Shown here one piece after another: positions 50,998 to 64,000 of a stretch of DNA of 64,000 nt (positions within the stretch are counted from its first letter, which is position 1; the number at the start of each line of letters is the position of its first letter). Location of the stretch: the NCBI GenBank assembly GCA_013396655.1, contig WBMV01001243.1:62001-126000 (forward strand), written 5' to 3'. The position numbers and the translations under genes are program-made. Under the pieces are notes generated by a model. It saw nothing but the letters and a program-made list of their open reading frames with translations, was not told the DNA's origin and did not search any database. Source of the DNA: Campylorhamphus procurvoides. Lineage: Eukaryota; Chordata; Aves; Passeriformes; Dendrocolaptidae.

Positions 50998-53900
50998 GTT
51001 TCATGAGCCGTTTTTTCAAACATAGATGTGACAGATGAAACATGGTCACCCTTCAGAAGTGCATCTGCTATCTAACTCAGCTCCCTCGACCAGGGGCTTG
51101 GAGGCACCAGAAATTTAACTCCATAGGGAAGAAGTGCATCCTTGATTTCAATTCTTGAAATACCAAGCCAGCTCCTCACAGAGCAGCCATTTGTCTCCTG
51201 TTTCATCTTCATCATATGACTTTCAATTAAGGGATTAACATAATGGTACAGGACTTCACCTACGTCCAAGAGAGTTCCATAAACTCCCTACTAGGCCATA
51301 GGTCTGGAGAAGGGTAAAAGCCAGTCCCTTTGAAACAATACATGGAGAGAACAGTGTAGAAATGAAACATAGTGCTGGTCAGGGTATATGAAAGGCAGCT
51401 TGCTCCTATCAATTGTGCATATTGTTCCCACCAATCTGCAAGCATATTGTGGCCTCTATTGCAGCATCTGCCTCAGCCAGTGCTGCATGACTGTGCTGTG
51501 CAAGGTAATACAGTCCAGAAGTGAGCACCACTTTCTACTTGACCTGGTCACCTTGGCTAAGGATGAGGTGCTCTCAAGGAGCTTATGATCTCCCAGATGC
51601 CTTCAATACTCTGAGTTCATTTTCAGTGCCTGATCAAGTCAAACACATGACAGCACTGTGAACCTCCTTCATTTGCTGAGAAAGCTACTAAAGAGCAAAA
51701 CTGGAAAGTCTTTTTTAATTTCTTCAGTTTTCCGTTGCAGAAGAGAGTCTCTTGGGCAAAAGGGTGTCTCCAGCTGTCTGCAGCCTGGCAAGGCACCATG
51801 GTTGGTTAGCACCACCCAAACTCTTCTTCACTGTCAAAGTTCCCCATGAAAACACAAGGTACGCAGTGACCACTACTGAAGAATTGACACCACTAAGCTG
51901 GTTTAAAATATGCTGCAAATAATTTATGAAACATCCAAAGTGAGATTTATGCTCACCATCCAGACCAAAGTACATATATGACAGTTTAACCAAGTTGTAC
52001 ACTGGAAACTCACCTATGGAGACTTTCCACTGTGCTTTTTGCAATTGGACTTGCCTATCTCACACTGCCTTTTTTAGCCACCAGCGCGCTTGCAGCAAGC
52101 ATGGGTAGAGCCCTTCCCAAATCTTCGTTTGTGAAGCCTGGCCATCATGATGACACTGGAAATTAGCAGTTTTTTCAAAGGAAATTGGTTTGTATTCACT
52201 CAAAACACATGCCCTACTTGCAATCACATAGTGTCCTATAAACAACTCATGCCAGTGTGAGCCCTGTATGCTGAAAACACGTTTTAAACTTAATTCACGG
52301 TTTTTTGTGATACAGAAGACAGAGCAGTTTTCTGTTGATTTTTCTTGCTGATTTTTCATATTAATGGGATTAAGTCTGCAAATGCACACATGCATATAGA
52401 GTACATACGTATATTCATCCATTTGAGGCCCTAAACAGTTTTCCAAAATGTTTAGGAAATACCCAAAAGCTTAATAGTTCACTTTCAAATCTAAATCTGC
52501 ATAATTTTCTTTATTATTTAAAGGTCATGGTCTAGTTCAATCCCAATCATAATGAATCAACATAAGCCCCAGATAAGGACCGTCTGACAGCTGGATATTA
52601 GAAGAAAGCTCTTCTTCATGCATGTTTTAAAAACTTCACCATTAATCTTGCCATGAAATCTCAGTTAAATGATTGTGGAATATTACATCAAAGTTATCTG
52701 GTGATCAGCAATATGACTTATTTTCTGACAAGTATGACTTTGTCATTTTTATCTGATGGTCATCACAACTTCACACAAAAATAGCTTTCTTTTTTTCTTC
52801 TCCCCCCTTTCATCCCCCACCTTGGCTACAATAGAGATTTGTATTCTTGGCACTCTCATTTGTGTTAGATGAGTTTTAGGAAAGTCCAGTTGTCATTTTG
52901 TCCGCAGAAGTAAAGCAAACACTGCCTTAAACTGATAACAACACAATTTAGCTGCCCCATAAACAGTCATTCTAACTCCACGATATGTGTCTGCTGCTTC
53001 AACATTCAAGCAATGGAAATTACATCATTATCAGGCAACTCTAGATGATGAAAAATGGACTACATTAGAGAACACTGTGAACACAAGAAATCCGCAGCTA
53101 TCAGTCATTGCCATTGTAATGTACTTGCCTCCATCTGCAAATTTGGACCTGTGATAAGGCTGAACTCACATGGGAAAGAAACACACTTTCCAAGGGATGT
53201 TTGTATAATTAGGCAGAAACACCTCTGCACTTCTGAGGAAGATCATTGTGCAGAGGCCAACAAAAGCATGAAGGCTAAGATATTTCAACTATGCCAGAAA
53301 TGTAAGGATCCAGATTCTCCTGCAGGTTTTCTGTGTACTGTTGTGACACTGTAAGCTTGCAGAGGTGTTGTCCTGCAGAAGCATATTCGCTGCAGTAGAT
53401 GTCATTCCAAATACCAAAACCTTGTGAAGTATGAGCTCTCACAAAACCAGAGATGTAAAGGAGAGTGTTCCCAAACGCAGGGGCTGTGGAGGTGCTTGCA
53501 TAAGCCAAAATGAGATTGCACAAGAGGGCCCAGCCTCTCGAACAGCTACCATGCAGTGAAGAGAAGTGTTAAGCAAGAATAGAATTTCAAACTGAACCCA
53601 ACAGCTGGATCATCAGATGATGCTGCAAATGTTTTGGGGAGAGAGGGGTGATTTTTGAGTAGTAAAACCTACCCTGAGATTCACAAACCTGTCTAAAACC
53701 ATCATGACACTGTGAATGGGGCCACTTTGTAGCTTCCTAGCTGTGACTATCCTCAGAGCACCTCTCTGTTCAATACAGGGAGCCCTGGAAAGACAGCCTG
53801 TTCTTAGGAGTTTTACTTTAGTCACCCCACATTGGTAAGGATGAGCAGAGCCTTTGGAAAATGCTGAGTAAGTCAAGCTTCACAATATACTACAGAAATA

Positions 53901-56741
53901 TTTCAATTACTGAATGGTTTAGGGTACAGCAGAGCAAAGGATCTTAGTATCTGCTGGAGCAGTAATGGGCTGTCAAGGTTCCTTCATCCTATCCCTCACT
54001 GAATGGCTTCATTTTACATCCATCCGTTCTGTTTCAGCTCCCCTTTCTCTATTAGTTTCATGGGAGTGGGATTGAGTCTCCGAAGTGTGCTCTTCTATGA
54101 CATTTAGTCTCCTACACAGACAAGGAATATTCAAACACTCTTGTCCTATAAGCGTGAAACTTGAAGCTCTGTAGGGTCTAGAAGATGTACCTCAGGTAAA
54201 AATAAGGAAGTCTTCTTAAGTTGTTCTAGGGCTATCTGTGAGGGGGCATAGTGAAAACTGGGTAATGAAATCCCATGTATCCTGGAAGGCCATGGTTAAA
54301 GGAACTCTGGACACTATTTTTCATGCTGGGAGGGTTCTTGAGTCAATAGATAACCTTCTTTCAAAATGAAGAGGGAAGAGAGACACTTTTCCTCTTTACA
54401 AAAATTAAGTGAAATATTTTGTCAATATTTTCTGCTGTATAAATATAAAGACACTACTGGCCTTCATGACAACTTGTTTATGTACCAGATTGAAAGATTT
54501 TCACTCTTAGAAATATACCAGAAACATCTTCTTAAGTGAAATTATGAAAATTTCAAAACAAGCTTGTTTCAACTGTGTTCCTACAGAAATAGTATAGAAA
54601 TTTCAAAATGTTTCTTCCTTCTCCATTCCTCATGGCTTGAATGGGACTGCTGAATACTCATGAAACCCAGGCAAAACATAATTTCTTTGCCATCTCCAGC
54701 TTCTAGAATCTTAGCACATATTCTTACATTTTATATTCTAAGAGTCTCTCTACCCAAGGCAGGAAATTACAGGAAAATTGCACTAGTCATCTGGGTTTTG
54801 CTTTGTTTAGTCCTTTCAAGAACATTTCAAGAATGGTTTTTATTCCCTATATTTATTAAGAAAAGCTTGAAAATGTGACTCATAGAAGCTCAGAAGCTGG
54901 CAACTGAATAAAAGGAAATACAGATTTACAGCTCCGTAATTCCAAAGACAGTGTTACACACGGTGAAATGGGACAAGAGAAGGTTTGACATATGGTTTTT
55001 GCATGCAGAGGCTCTGTCTGGGGCTTCACTTCACAGTCCAGGGCAGGGGCCAAGTATGTCCTGAGATCTTTGCCTAGAGCCAGCCCCAGGGCTTGGGCTC
55101 CTGAAGCTGAAAAGGACCCCAGCTGAGCCTAGCACTTTCAAAACACCCCTTTGTACTTCTTTCTCCATATTGCATTTTTCAGTACCACAAACAAGTAGAA
55201 AATTTTGTTTCGTGGTCAGAAAAGCAAAGCTTTATTCCTGCAGTCTTTACACAGTGAGCTTTAAAATTGACTTTCCCCTGCTTTTCATTATCATTGCACT
55301 TAATTATCCTGTAACCTCACCACTACAGAGTGGAGATGCCTCAGAGAGGGAGCTTCAGAAGCAGACAGGGGCTCAGCTTCTTGTCTCGGGAGGGGTAACT
55401 CAGAGCTGCTGGGTATTACTTGCTTCTACCCTCTGGCTGATCCCCCTAGAGGGGACCTCTAGGAAAAGCAGACTTGCTTCTCTGCTTAAAACTCTGAGAT
55501 CCTAGTGCTGACACTGCTTGAGAGAAATAATACAGGGGTGGTGCCTTGCAAGCCCAGGGGAGCCTTTTCCAGGGACTTGGATCAGGCTCAGCACCAGGGT
55601 AGAAGTAGCACCACTTTTGACGGGGTAGATAGAGAAATTCCCTGATCATTACAGCTTTTGGCAAAGACGAGTAGGTGACAGAACCATGGACTGTAATATG
55701 TACTAGCACTCAAGAGCAAGGAGATAACAGTACAGTGAATGCAAACAAGAAAAACTGTCTGTTGAGCAAAAATAATGAGACAATAGCAAATGGTCAGAAA
55801 AGGATTCACTGAGCTTGGCAGAGAGGGAGGGAAACCTCTTCAGCTGCATGGATTTAAATGGTTGCTGCAGTTGTTCTATCAATCATGCTTTGACATTACA
55901 TTTGGAAATCTATCACTAGGAAATTCTTTCATGGGTAAAGATCCTAAAAACTGTTGCTGGAGGGGAAGGACTCTTTCTGGCAGTGCCTTTGGTATGCCTG
56001 ACTTGTCCTGCTCCCAAAAAAAGGTGACCCAGGTCCACACCAGGTAGAGGTGAGTTCATGCTAGGGGTTACAGCCAGAACAACAACATCCGGGCTGCAGC
56101 TCACTGTTTATCTCTCGATCTGATATTGAACAGAATTTGAAATTTCACTAAAAAACTGATTTTGCTGATTCACCAGCTCCACTTAACAACAACATGGTGG
56201 GGAAGCTACTGGCCATGAAGAAAGGCCTTTGATAGCATCTCCTGATGCTCACAATGGGGATTGCTGCTTCAGGACACTTACTACCCTTCACCTCTCCCTC
56301 AGAGCCCCAGGCAGCTCACATGTCCCATGCCTCTAGGACCAAGCACAAATGTGTGCCTTAAAGCTGTCTGGCTATCAATAAGGGAAGAGGCTTCCCTGTT
56401 GCCTTCCCCTTGCATCCAGTGCAGCTGATATGAAGTCTTTCAGCAGTCTCCTCTTTCAATATTTCCTCCGTGCTGCTGAAGTTCCTGAGTAAGTGTCAAA
56501 AGAAAGAACCCACAGGCTCCAAGTGCTTTGCAGATAACTAGATCCACACATATCCAGAGGTTTGGGCCCAAACACTTCTAAACTTGATATGTCTTCTAAG
56601 AACTGATATCAGTATGTGTTAACAATCAATCTCTCCTGCATCTCTTTCACCAGAAGGAGAAGGGTTTCACTTGTTTCTTGGAGCTATAAGCTATGTGTCA
56701 TTAACAAGAATGAAAGATGGAATATATTTAGGTATGTATCA

Positions 56742-56789
56742 AGTTAAATGGAGATTAAATAGATTAAATAGTTTAAATAGAGTTAAATG
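56742..56789. repeat. Degenerate TTAAATAG-type tandem repeat
   Basis: About five copies of a 'gttaaatgg' / 'attaaatag' / 'tttaaatag' unit stand at 8-12-base spacing. It is an imperfect AT-rich minisatellite. Confidence 0.8.
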
Positions 56790-59700
56790 TTGGTCATTAA
56801 TAGGCTTCAGCAAGGAGATTATTGAAGAACAGAGGATATTAATACATAATGGTATATAAGCACTCATGAAGCTGACAGAAATTCCTGTGAACAGAAACAT
56901 GAAAACCATTGACCAGACCACTGACCACAATGGGATCATGACAGAATCCACTAAGTAAAGAAGACCCACAACTCTATATTAAAGAGACCACAATTTCCTT
57001 CCCTGATTTATTCTCAGATCTCCTGTTCCTAATAGCAATGATAATTTCTGTCCACAAGAATAACACTAACTAACAGATTTTGTGGCTGGTCTCTTCTGAA
57101 AGACAATAAAAATGACAATATCTTGGATTTTCCACATCCTATCATTATTCAGAGGAAGCAAGGATCCTTTGACTATTACAGTTATGTCACGTGCAAGTGA
57201 AGGAAATTAAAACAAATTGTAGATTTCTGCAGGGATAGGCAGGGAGCAAAGATTCAAAGCATGAAACTCTTTGCACAATCTCTAAATGAGTCACAGAAAT
57301 CCAAAATAACCAAGAAACCATATGAAAGTTTTTTTCAAGATAAAAAAATTACCAAAATTCATTTGTAGGAAACAACCCCAGGAAAATTATTCCAAGAAAG
57401 TATTTGTTCACTATACATCCAGCATTGTATGTCATACGGTCTAATTATAGGAATGAAAGCAACATAGGAATTAGATGGTCTTTTCAAGACTGCAAGGAGT
57501 GTGAACAAAGAATATAATTACACATAGAGCCTGTTGATTAACCAATTACTAGTTCAAGCAGATTTAGACTTTAAATTAATTTGGTTCTGAATTCTGAGGA
57601 TTTTGGGGCTAAGATAAACAGTGTTTGAAGATTAATTATCCTTGTCTAAGATGAAGGAACTCATTTCAATTTTGTTAGCGTGTTGAAAGACTCTGGCTCC
57701 TGCATGGGAGAGGGTAGACTGCAAATCTCAGCAGTATTGAACTGACTGATTAAAGTGAATTCTGAGACTACTAATCACTCTAATCCTCACAGAGAGTGGC
57801 AATGTTACACATGACATTGTGACAGCCCAAATTAATGTTTAAATGAAAAACAGACCAACATTTACCTAGAGGAGAAAGTGCACTGTCTCCAAACGACCAA
57901 AGAAAGCCCAGCCAAGGACTTATGACCTCGATACTGATATAGCAATGGAGCACAGCTCTGCACCCACCTTTGCCCAAAAAAAAATAAGTGGAAAGTAAAG
58001 GTGCTGTTGTGGCAGCTGCTATTCATTCTGCCACACCACAGCATCCTGACTGAACTGTGTAGAAGTGCTAAAATGACATCTTACTTCTCTGTCAGTAGTC
58101 CAGCTATAGCCCCAGGCAAGCATTTGGTAAAGGGAAGAGTTCACAATTCAATAGCTGTCCTGGAGTGTGAATAGATTTTCTCAGCAACTTGCCTAGTGAG
58201 GTACTCAGCTGCCTAACAGCCCCTGCCCTGTAGAGGAGCACATACACTGTGTGTTGTTGAATGTCCTGCGCCAGCACAGCCCACTGCTGCACCAGAGCTT
58301 CCCGTCCCACACTGGGCTTCTCCATTAAATGTCCCCAATTTGCCTCCATCAGGGATCAATCTTTGGCTTCACGCTGGGAGTGTGTTGGATAAGAAGCACA
58401 TGAGCTTGCTACCAGTTTGCTACTTCCACAGTAAGAAGTAGACTAAACCCTAATCTAAAAGCTAGGTTTAAGACTAGGTTGGCTAATATAATCAACAGAG
58501 GATACCTTTTGGGAAGCCAAAAGCACAAACAATACACCTGTACCACTGCCTGCTGAGCACTCACTCCTCACTAGAACAAAGCATTCATTTCACTAAACTT
58601 TGGGGCAGTCCAGTAAGACATTTTCTTATGGCCATGTTCCTTAGGCAGTGTATTTCCACTGAAAGTCAGTATAAGGCATTTTGATTTGTAAAAACAAGCA
58701 GAAGGGACAAACTGTATTTTTGGAATGGAAGAGCCCAGAAGAGGTCTGAACCTCCCATGCTAAGTGGTGCAACAGCATGGAGGGAGACAGACTTTACTTC
58801 AGAGAACATGCAAAACAGTTGCAAGGTTGCAGAAAATTATTAAATAAATGAAGAACTGCAGAATGTCCAGAGACAAGGGCAAGTCCAATGGGGTTTCCAG
58901 AGTCCAGAGAGGCAAAGCAAACGTAGCAAAAGCTAGGAATTCTGGGGTCAGGGCAAAAAAAGGAAAAGGTGTTAGCCACCACCACAGAACAAGGTTTCCT
59001 CACATCTGTTTGCTCTCAGGTCTGGTTGAACCTGACATGTTGCCTTCCTCAGGCCAGCAAGTTTATATGGGGCATCCAGAACTGCACTAAGGAACGAGCT
59101 GCAAGTCCCAGCCAGTATCATTGCAAGTGAAATATCTGCCCTCAAAAAGAGTTTACTGCCACCCTTATCCCATTTTCTGAATTAATTAGGTTATGGGAGT
59201 AATGACAACTACTCCTACACATAAAACACTGTGGAGGGCTCACACCTTTACCCTAACTAAACAATAAGATACATACATATATTCTGTTTCTTCCCCTCAA
59301 AACACTTTCCTTGGAACATCTGGTGCTTGAAACATCTGCTGCTTCAACCAAATCCCAGCAAGCAAGGGATCCTGTCCTGTGTATCCACATTGAGTGTTGC
59401 TATATTTAGGGCCATGGGTTTCTTCCTATTAAGTTTGTTCTATTTGGTTTTATAATGTTATTATTTTCTTACTTCAACTTCAGCCTGACTAGGAGCTCAG
59501 TCTTGGACTAAACCTATTTTACTAGGAGCAGGACAAAGATGTGGCTGTAACGTTCCTGGCTTATTGCCCTGGTGGCCCTAATTTCCATTGAGGGAGCAAG
59601 GTACTGGCTTATCACCCACTTCCAGATCCCATAGGTAGCTGTCTTTGGGTTATGCAGATGTGGCACACATACAAGATAGGTTATAGGCTTCAGGTGAAAG

Positions 59701-60621
59701 GTAAATTAAGCTGCAGCATGGCAGAGAAGAGATTTTTGCTTTGAGACCACCTTCAAAACCAGGATTCTGTGCAACTGTTGCAGCGTGCACCCCTCTCATG
59801 TCTGACAGTTTCTTAGCACATATACTCTGGGGATAGCACGTGTCTCTTACATGCAGGCATCACTTACAATCAAGTAATTCATTCTTTTTAAAGAAGACAG
59901 GTAAATCCAGACCCTCGAAACCTTACCATTGACCTAAGGAAGTATCCTCATGCAAGTAATTTTTGGAAGTAGAGGGGCCAGCTTTTTTCTCTCCACCCTC
60001 TCCTCTCTAAGGCACACTCACATTCCCTTTAGTGTTGTCTTGCTCCCATACTGCTCAGCCAAAGGTAGGGAAAGTTCATCTCCTGTGCTTCAAGAAGATG
60101 CTCTAAAAGCTACAGAACACATAAGCCCTCATTTCCCATAGGCAGACATCCTGTTGCAAAGCCTCAGCTGTTCCTTTTCTCTCTGATTTTAAATCTCTTT
60201 CGAAATACTCTCCACTGCTTTCAGACTCTGCCACTGTCCCACCTACCAGTGAAGCTGGTAGAAAACCACCTGTGGCTGGGTCTGTGGAAGGGATGTATGG
60301 CCAGTAGCCATGCACTCACTGTTTACACCAAGGACAAGGAAAATGGATAACCGTGGCAGAAGGAACATGAGATGGAGCAGAGGTATGGTGGGGGAGTGGG
60401 GAGGCTGTACCACAATCCCCACCTTCCCTGACAAACCGTGGGCTGATGGGCTCACTGCAGCTGGAGTTATGGGGAAGCCAGATTAACTTGTAGCTCCAGC
60501 AGATCCTAACTGAGCCAAGACAAACAGGGCTTAAAACTTCAGCAGATTTGCCCAGAAAAGGTGAACTTTAATGTTATAATTGTTCTGTTCCAGAATGCAC
60601 AACACAAAAACATTGTCAGAC

Positions 60622-60649
60622 TGTACACATAAATGTGTACACATAAATA
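60622..60649. repeat. 14-bp tandem duplication
   Basis: 'tgtacacataaatg' is followed directly by 'tgtacacataaata', differing only in the last base. It is a simple tandem duplication. Confidence 0.9.
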
Positions 60650-63600
60650 TGTCTAGTTGTGTGTGGACTTTTAAAAATGTGTATTTGCCACTCACTTTTA
60701 GAAACAGTTACATTGTTTTTGATGAAATTTAAATAAAACAGCAGCTTGAGGTTGATATACTTAACAAAAAGAGAAGGAACTAGAAACAAATTCTTACAAT
60801 GGAAAATATTGTGCCGACCTTTTAAAAGAAGATGCTAGCAGTTCCATCTGTGATTATAAATTACTCATTTCAGCCCTGAAATCTTGTGTTTCACAGGACT
60901 AGCAGTACAATACCTGGTGGGAAAAGGGCAGAAGGTGGGTATTCCAACAGGGTACCTGGTCACAAGTGATGGTTTTGGATGGGAAGGTCTGGGCACCCCT
61001 GTTCTGGTAACACCTAAGAGCTGGTTGCTGTAGCCACCCCACCCCTTCCAGCCAGAAACCTCTCCAGCACACAGCAGCACTGAGACACACAGCTTTCCCT
61101 CAGCTGAAGCCATCCAGAGTATTTATTTGATCATTGACATGCTGCTGAGAGCCTCCATGCTCTCAGAGGCTCCGATCTGTGCCAGAGACTCAGAAACATA
61201 TGTTTCTCCTTGCTGTTGTACACCAGGGGTGACACATCTTCTGCTTCACCTGCAGCTGCCTGTGCTGTATTGTACTGCACCTTGGGTACATTCAGCCCCT
61301 CTAAGCAACCACCAGAAATGTGAAATGAGAATTCAGCTTGTGAGAGTATTGCTGTGGGACTGAGAACAGATTCTGCTTTGTGAAATTAAAGAGGTGCCCA
61401 AAGGCATCTTTAGCTGTTTCTGTTGCTGAATCCTGCCTACCAAGGACATGGGGTTTCAGGAGGCTGTGCTGTGCTCACTGCCACTGTTACTGCCCTCAAC
61501 ACCATTGCCTGAAGCTGCAGCTCTGATTTATTTTTTTTCTACAGAGCTGGGGGCAAGTGAGTCACACTGCGAAACAGCAGAGGAGTGAGAGTCCAGGCCC
61601 ATGCTCAACTATGCCCAGGTACACCCAGGAGGCCTCCCCATTTGTCGGTAGCTCCACAAGCAGCCAGAAGCCACAATTTCAGTGCCCTGCAACAGGGAAT
61701 AGGCAATAGTTCAACAGGCAGCCCCCCTGCAAAGGTGCTGGGTGCACACAGTATTCATGTGTGAATTAATCTTAACCCAGCAGCAGGAAACTGCAAGTCA
61801 TTGGGACAGTGATAGAAACAGAGAGACATGCTGCAGCATACTGAATTTACACAGATTCTTCATGCAACGTCACAGAACTTCCAAACCTCTCTTTGGTGGC
61901 CTGTGAAGGGTTTTGCTCTTTGGAAAGGGAATGCAGGAGGGATACTGTACTGCTGTTGCAGCAAATTATGTTCAAGCAGTGTGCAGGAGAGAGATGGGCT
62001 CCCTGAAGTTCAAAAGGAGGAAGGATCTCCTGACAAAGCATGACTCCAAGATCACCCCCTTGCCACATCACCGCAGGTGTGTGGAGAGGCAGGGAACAGC
62101 CTGCACCTGCACTCCAGCAACCCTCTACTTTTATAAGAGGATAGATATGTCACCTGCTATTTCACAGCTGGCTTGCTCTTAAGACCACTCAGAGAGTCGA
62201 GAGGTCCAGAGGGATGAAAACAAAGCACAGGGTGGAATGGCCCAAATTTGAACCTCCAGGTTCATAGCACTTCAGGTAGCAGAGACACGATCAGTTCAAA
62301 CCACATGGTGCAGCACAATTAACTGTATGCTTGGGATCTGACTTCTAGCTTTCTCATTCTAATTTCATTCCATTTGCTTTGGCCTCACATCTCTGGAGAT
62401 ATTATAAATAAAGACTTAGAAGAATAAAAAAAATTTAGATACATTCAGCTAGTTGTGCAGTTCTTCCACACAAGCCCACAGGTACCCCAGACATCGTCTA
62501 AATACCTCACTCAAATGCTTTTTACCTCAGCTCCTTGCTCTGTTAGGGAGGGGCTTCTCTGGTCATGGATCTTGCAATTTCTTATCCCATAGGACATATC
62601 TAAGCAGATCAGTTCTTTTTCCTAAGTAGATCTCACTGTAACTTTAAAGCAGGATTATATGGCTCACAGGTCTTACTACCCCTCAAAGCAGAGATGAGAG
62701 ATTCAGTGAATGGGCAGCCTTAGAGAGGCTAAAATGAGAAGTGCTAAGAACACAGTAAGTGTTAAGGTAGAAAAGCAGGATGGCAAGACGGAGCCTGCAG
62801 CTCTCCTCTGAGCAGTCCTGCCTCAAGAGCAGGGCCACACAGCACATCACTGGGGCAGGAAGACTGCGTGTAGCTCAAAGCAAGCATTGGAACCAGAGGT
62901 ACCAGGGATGCTGCTGTGTTACTCTTCCTGGGTTAACATACCCAAGGCTAGAAAGTTCACTGCGCTAGCACTGTACTGTTCCAAGGACATATTATTTTCC
63001 ATCTTCTACTAGCCCAACAGGGGTTACCCTCCACCAAATACCAGCAGGCAACTCTCCTCGCTGTACTGTACCAATGGCACTGAAAATTGCCAAGATGCAT
63101 TCATAAACCCAAAACACTTCTCTACAAGGCAAGATGCCTCACTCAGTACTGTGTAATGTAGCTGTTGAGATTAATTAGGTGGCAATAGACTACCTGCCAA
63201 CCATAGGTTATCAGGGTATGAGTATTACATGACTGCACAGGAGAACACCTCTGAGACAGAAGACAGCTGGTCGGGTCTATCTGGTGGCTCTCTTTTAGCC
63301 GAAGTGGTAGTGGTAAGTAGAAAGATAAGGGATGAAGGTAAATAGGCCACCAGTACCACTGGATACGCAAAGACCCTGGTCATGGTAGGCTGTTTTCTAC
63401 TGTAAAAACACCGTTTTGTTATGCCCTGACTCTCTCTGAACTGAATGTACCAGCCATTGCATTCAGCTTGCAGTTGTAGGTATATTGTAAACTTGGTCCT
63501 GTGCTCCTCTTTCTTCAGCTCTTGTGAAAATTAGTCCTGTGTGGCTAACAGTAGGAGCTACATTGTTCCTGCATGGTTCCAGGACAGCTGACATAGGGCA

Positions 63601-64000
63601 ATTTCACAATGTGGCTGAGTACTGGTTACCATGGCCTTAAACCATGCAGTGTCTCCTTAGCCAATGTAATCCTGGCTACTGAGTTCAAGTCAGCTGGGAC
63701 AAGGTGAGTAGGTATCTAAATACGCTAATGGATATCTAAGGCAAACAGGAAAAGCTAAAACAGGCTATAAACCCTTCAGTTCTTATACAAAAATTAACCT
63801 GCAAGGCTCTTTGACGCCTTGCTTGTGGAAGTATGACAGCTCCCATATCAGAAAGAAGGTTAAATGACTTGCCCTAACAGTTCTATATGGCAGAGGTGAG
63901 GTCAGGATTAGAGAGCCAGGTCCCTGTTTTGCTGGCTCACCAGTAGGCCAAATTGACACAATAATTATACATTTCTCATTTGCCCCTAGAGGTTTTTGCT

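Larger units (their letters stand above)
50998..64000. other. Long unique stretch, no gene recognised
   Basis: No CR1 or other mobile element is recognised with confidence in these 13 kb, in contrast to the rest of the window. A weak CR1-like phrase ('gctggatattagaagaaagc') occurs at 52590-52620. Minor tandem repeats lie at 56742-56789 and 60622-60649. Open frames such as 52060-52446 (minus), 53055-53354 (plus) and 58104-58349 (minus) have no recognisable domain. Confidence 0.5.

Noticed and set aside
50777..51025. Open frames on both strands, one with hydrophobic residues resembling a membrane protein
   Set aside because: They arise from the G/T-only low-complexity tract, which contains few stop codons. 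The apparent hydrophobicity reflects TTT/GTT/TTG codons.
52590..52620. CR1-like phrase 'gctggatattagaagaaagc'
   Set aside because: Only about 30 bases resemble the CR1 'ggatattaggaaaaggttct' segment and the flanks do not continue the match, so it is not called.
53055..53354. Plus-strand frame of 99 codons rich in Cys and His, zinc-finger-like at a glance
   Set aside because: The Cys/His spacing does not follow C2H2 or another known finger pattern, and nothing else supports coding.
58104..58349. Minus-strand frame of 81 codons with a protein-like composition
   Set aside because: I recognise no domain, and no splice sites, promoter or codon evidence supports it. It is treated as chance.
1..64000. 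CRISPR arrays, operons, riboswitches, prophage or tRNA genes
   Set aside because: The window is vertebrate DNA. I saw no direct-repeat/spacer array, tightly packed same-strand genes or tRNA A/B-box pair with a cloverleaf.

Overview
This window is vertebrate nuclear DNA, almost certainly from a bird. The deciding evidence is about ten pieces of CR1 LINE. Their 3' ends carry the typical avian tail, in which a 'cccttccaac' or 'cttttccaa' block is followed by repeats of 'attctgtga', read on one strand or the other. The rest is AT-rich and CpG-poor. No open frame exceeds about 163 codons, and I recognise no conserved protein-coding gene, rRNA or tRNA. It reads as an intergenic stretch or part of very large introns.

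Layout. A short CR1 tail lies near 205-292 (+). From there to 6854 there is unique sequence, with one odd cluster of overlapping open frames at 3650-4257. A minus-strand CR1 with reverse-transcriptase (RT) sequence fills 6855-7715, and its segments are out of order. Further CR1 copies lie at 10476-10602 (-), 15480-16455 (+, RT motif A still readable), 19245-19820 (-), 25145-25448 (+), 28091-28236 (-, next to a TA/TG microsatellite), 38061-38156 (+), 41715-41775 (-) and 47131-47189 (+). A CpG-richer block at about 35940-36690 looks like an LTR-type insertion with a poly(A) signal at 36595. A small CpG-rich, exon-like block lies on the minus strand at 38379-38538. A strongly G/T-biased low-complexity block lies at 50857-50997. 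From there to 64000 I see only unique sequence with minor tandem repeats.

The most useful observation concerns quality. Six isolated 'n' characters occur, and five of them fall inside or at the end of CR1 copies, at points where the order of the element breaks. The single n therefore seems to be a gap placeholder, and those CR1 copies are probably misassembled rather than biologically rearranged.

There is no operon-like or multi-gene system here, and I do not claim one. The remaining candidates (LTR-like block, exon-like block, open-frame cluster, G/T-rich block, perfect inverted repeats) are listed with modest scores and explicit tests. Family assignments come from recalled knowledge of avian CR1, not from a database search.
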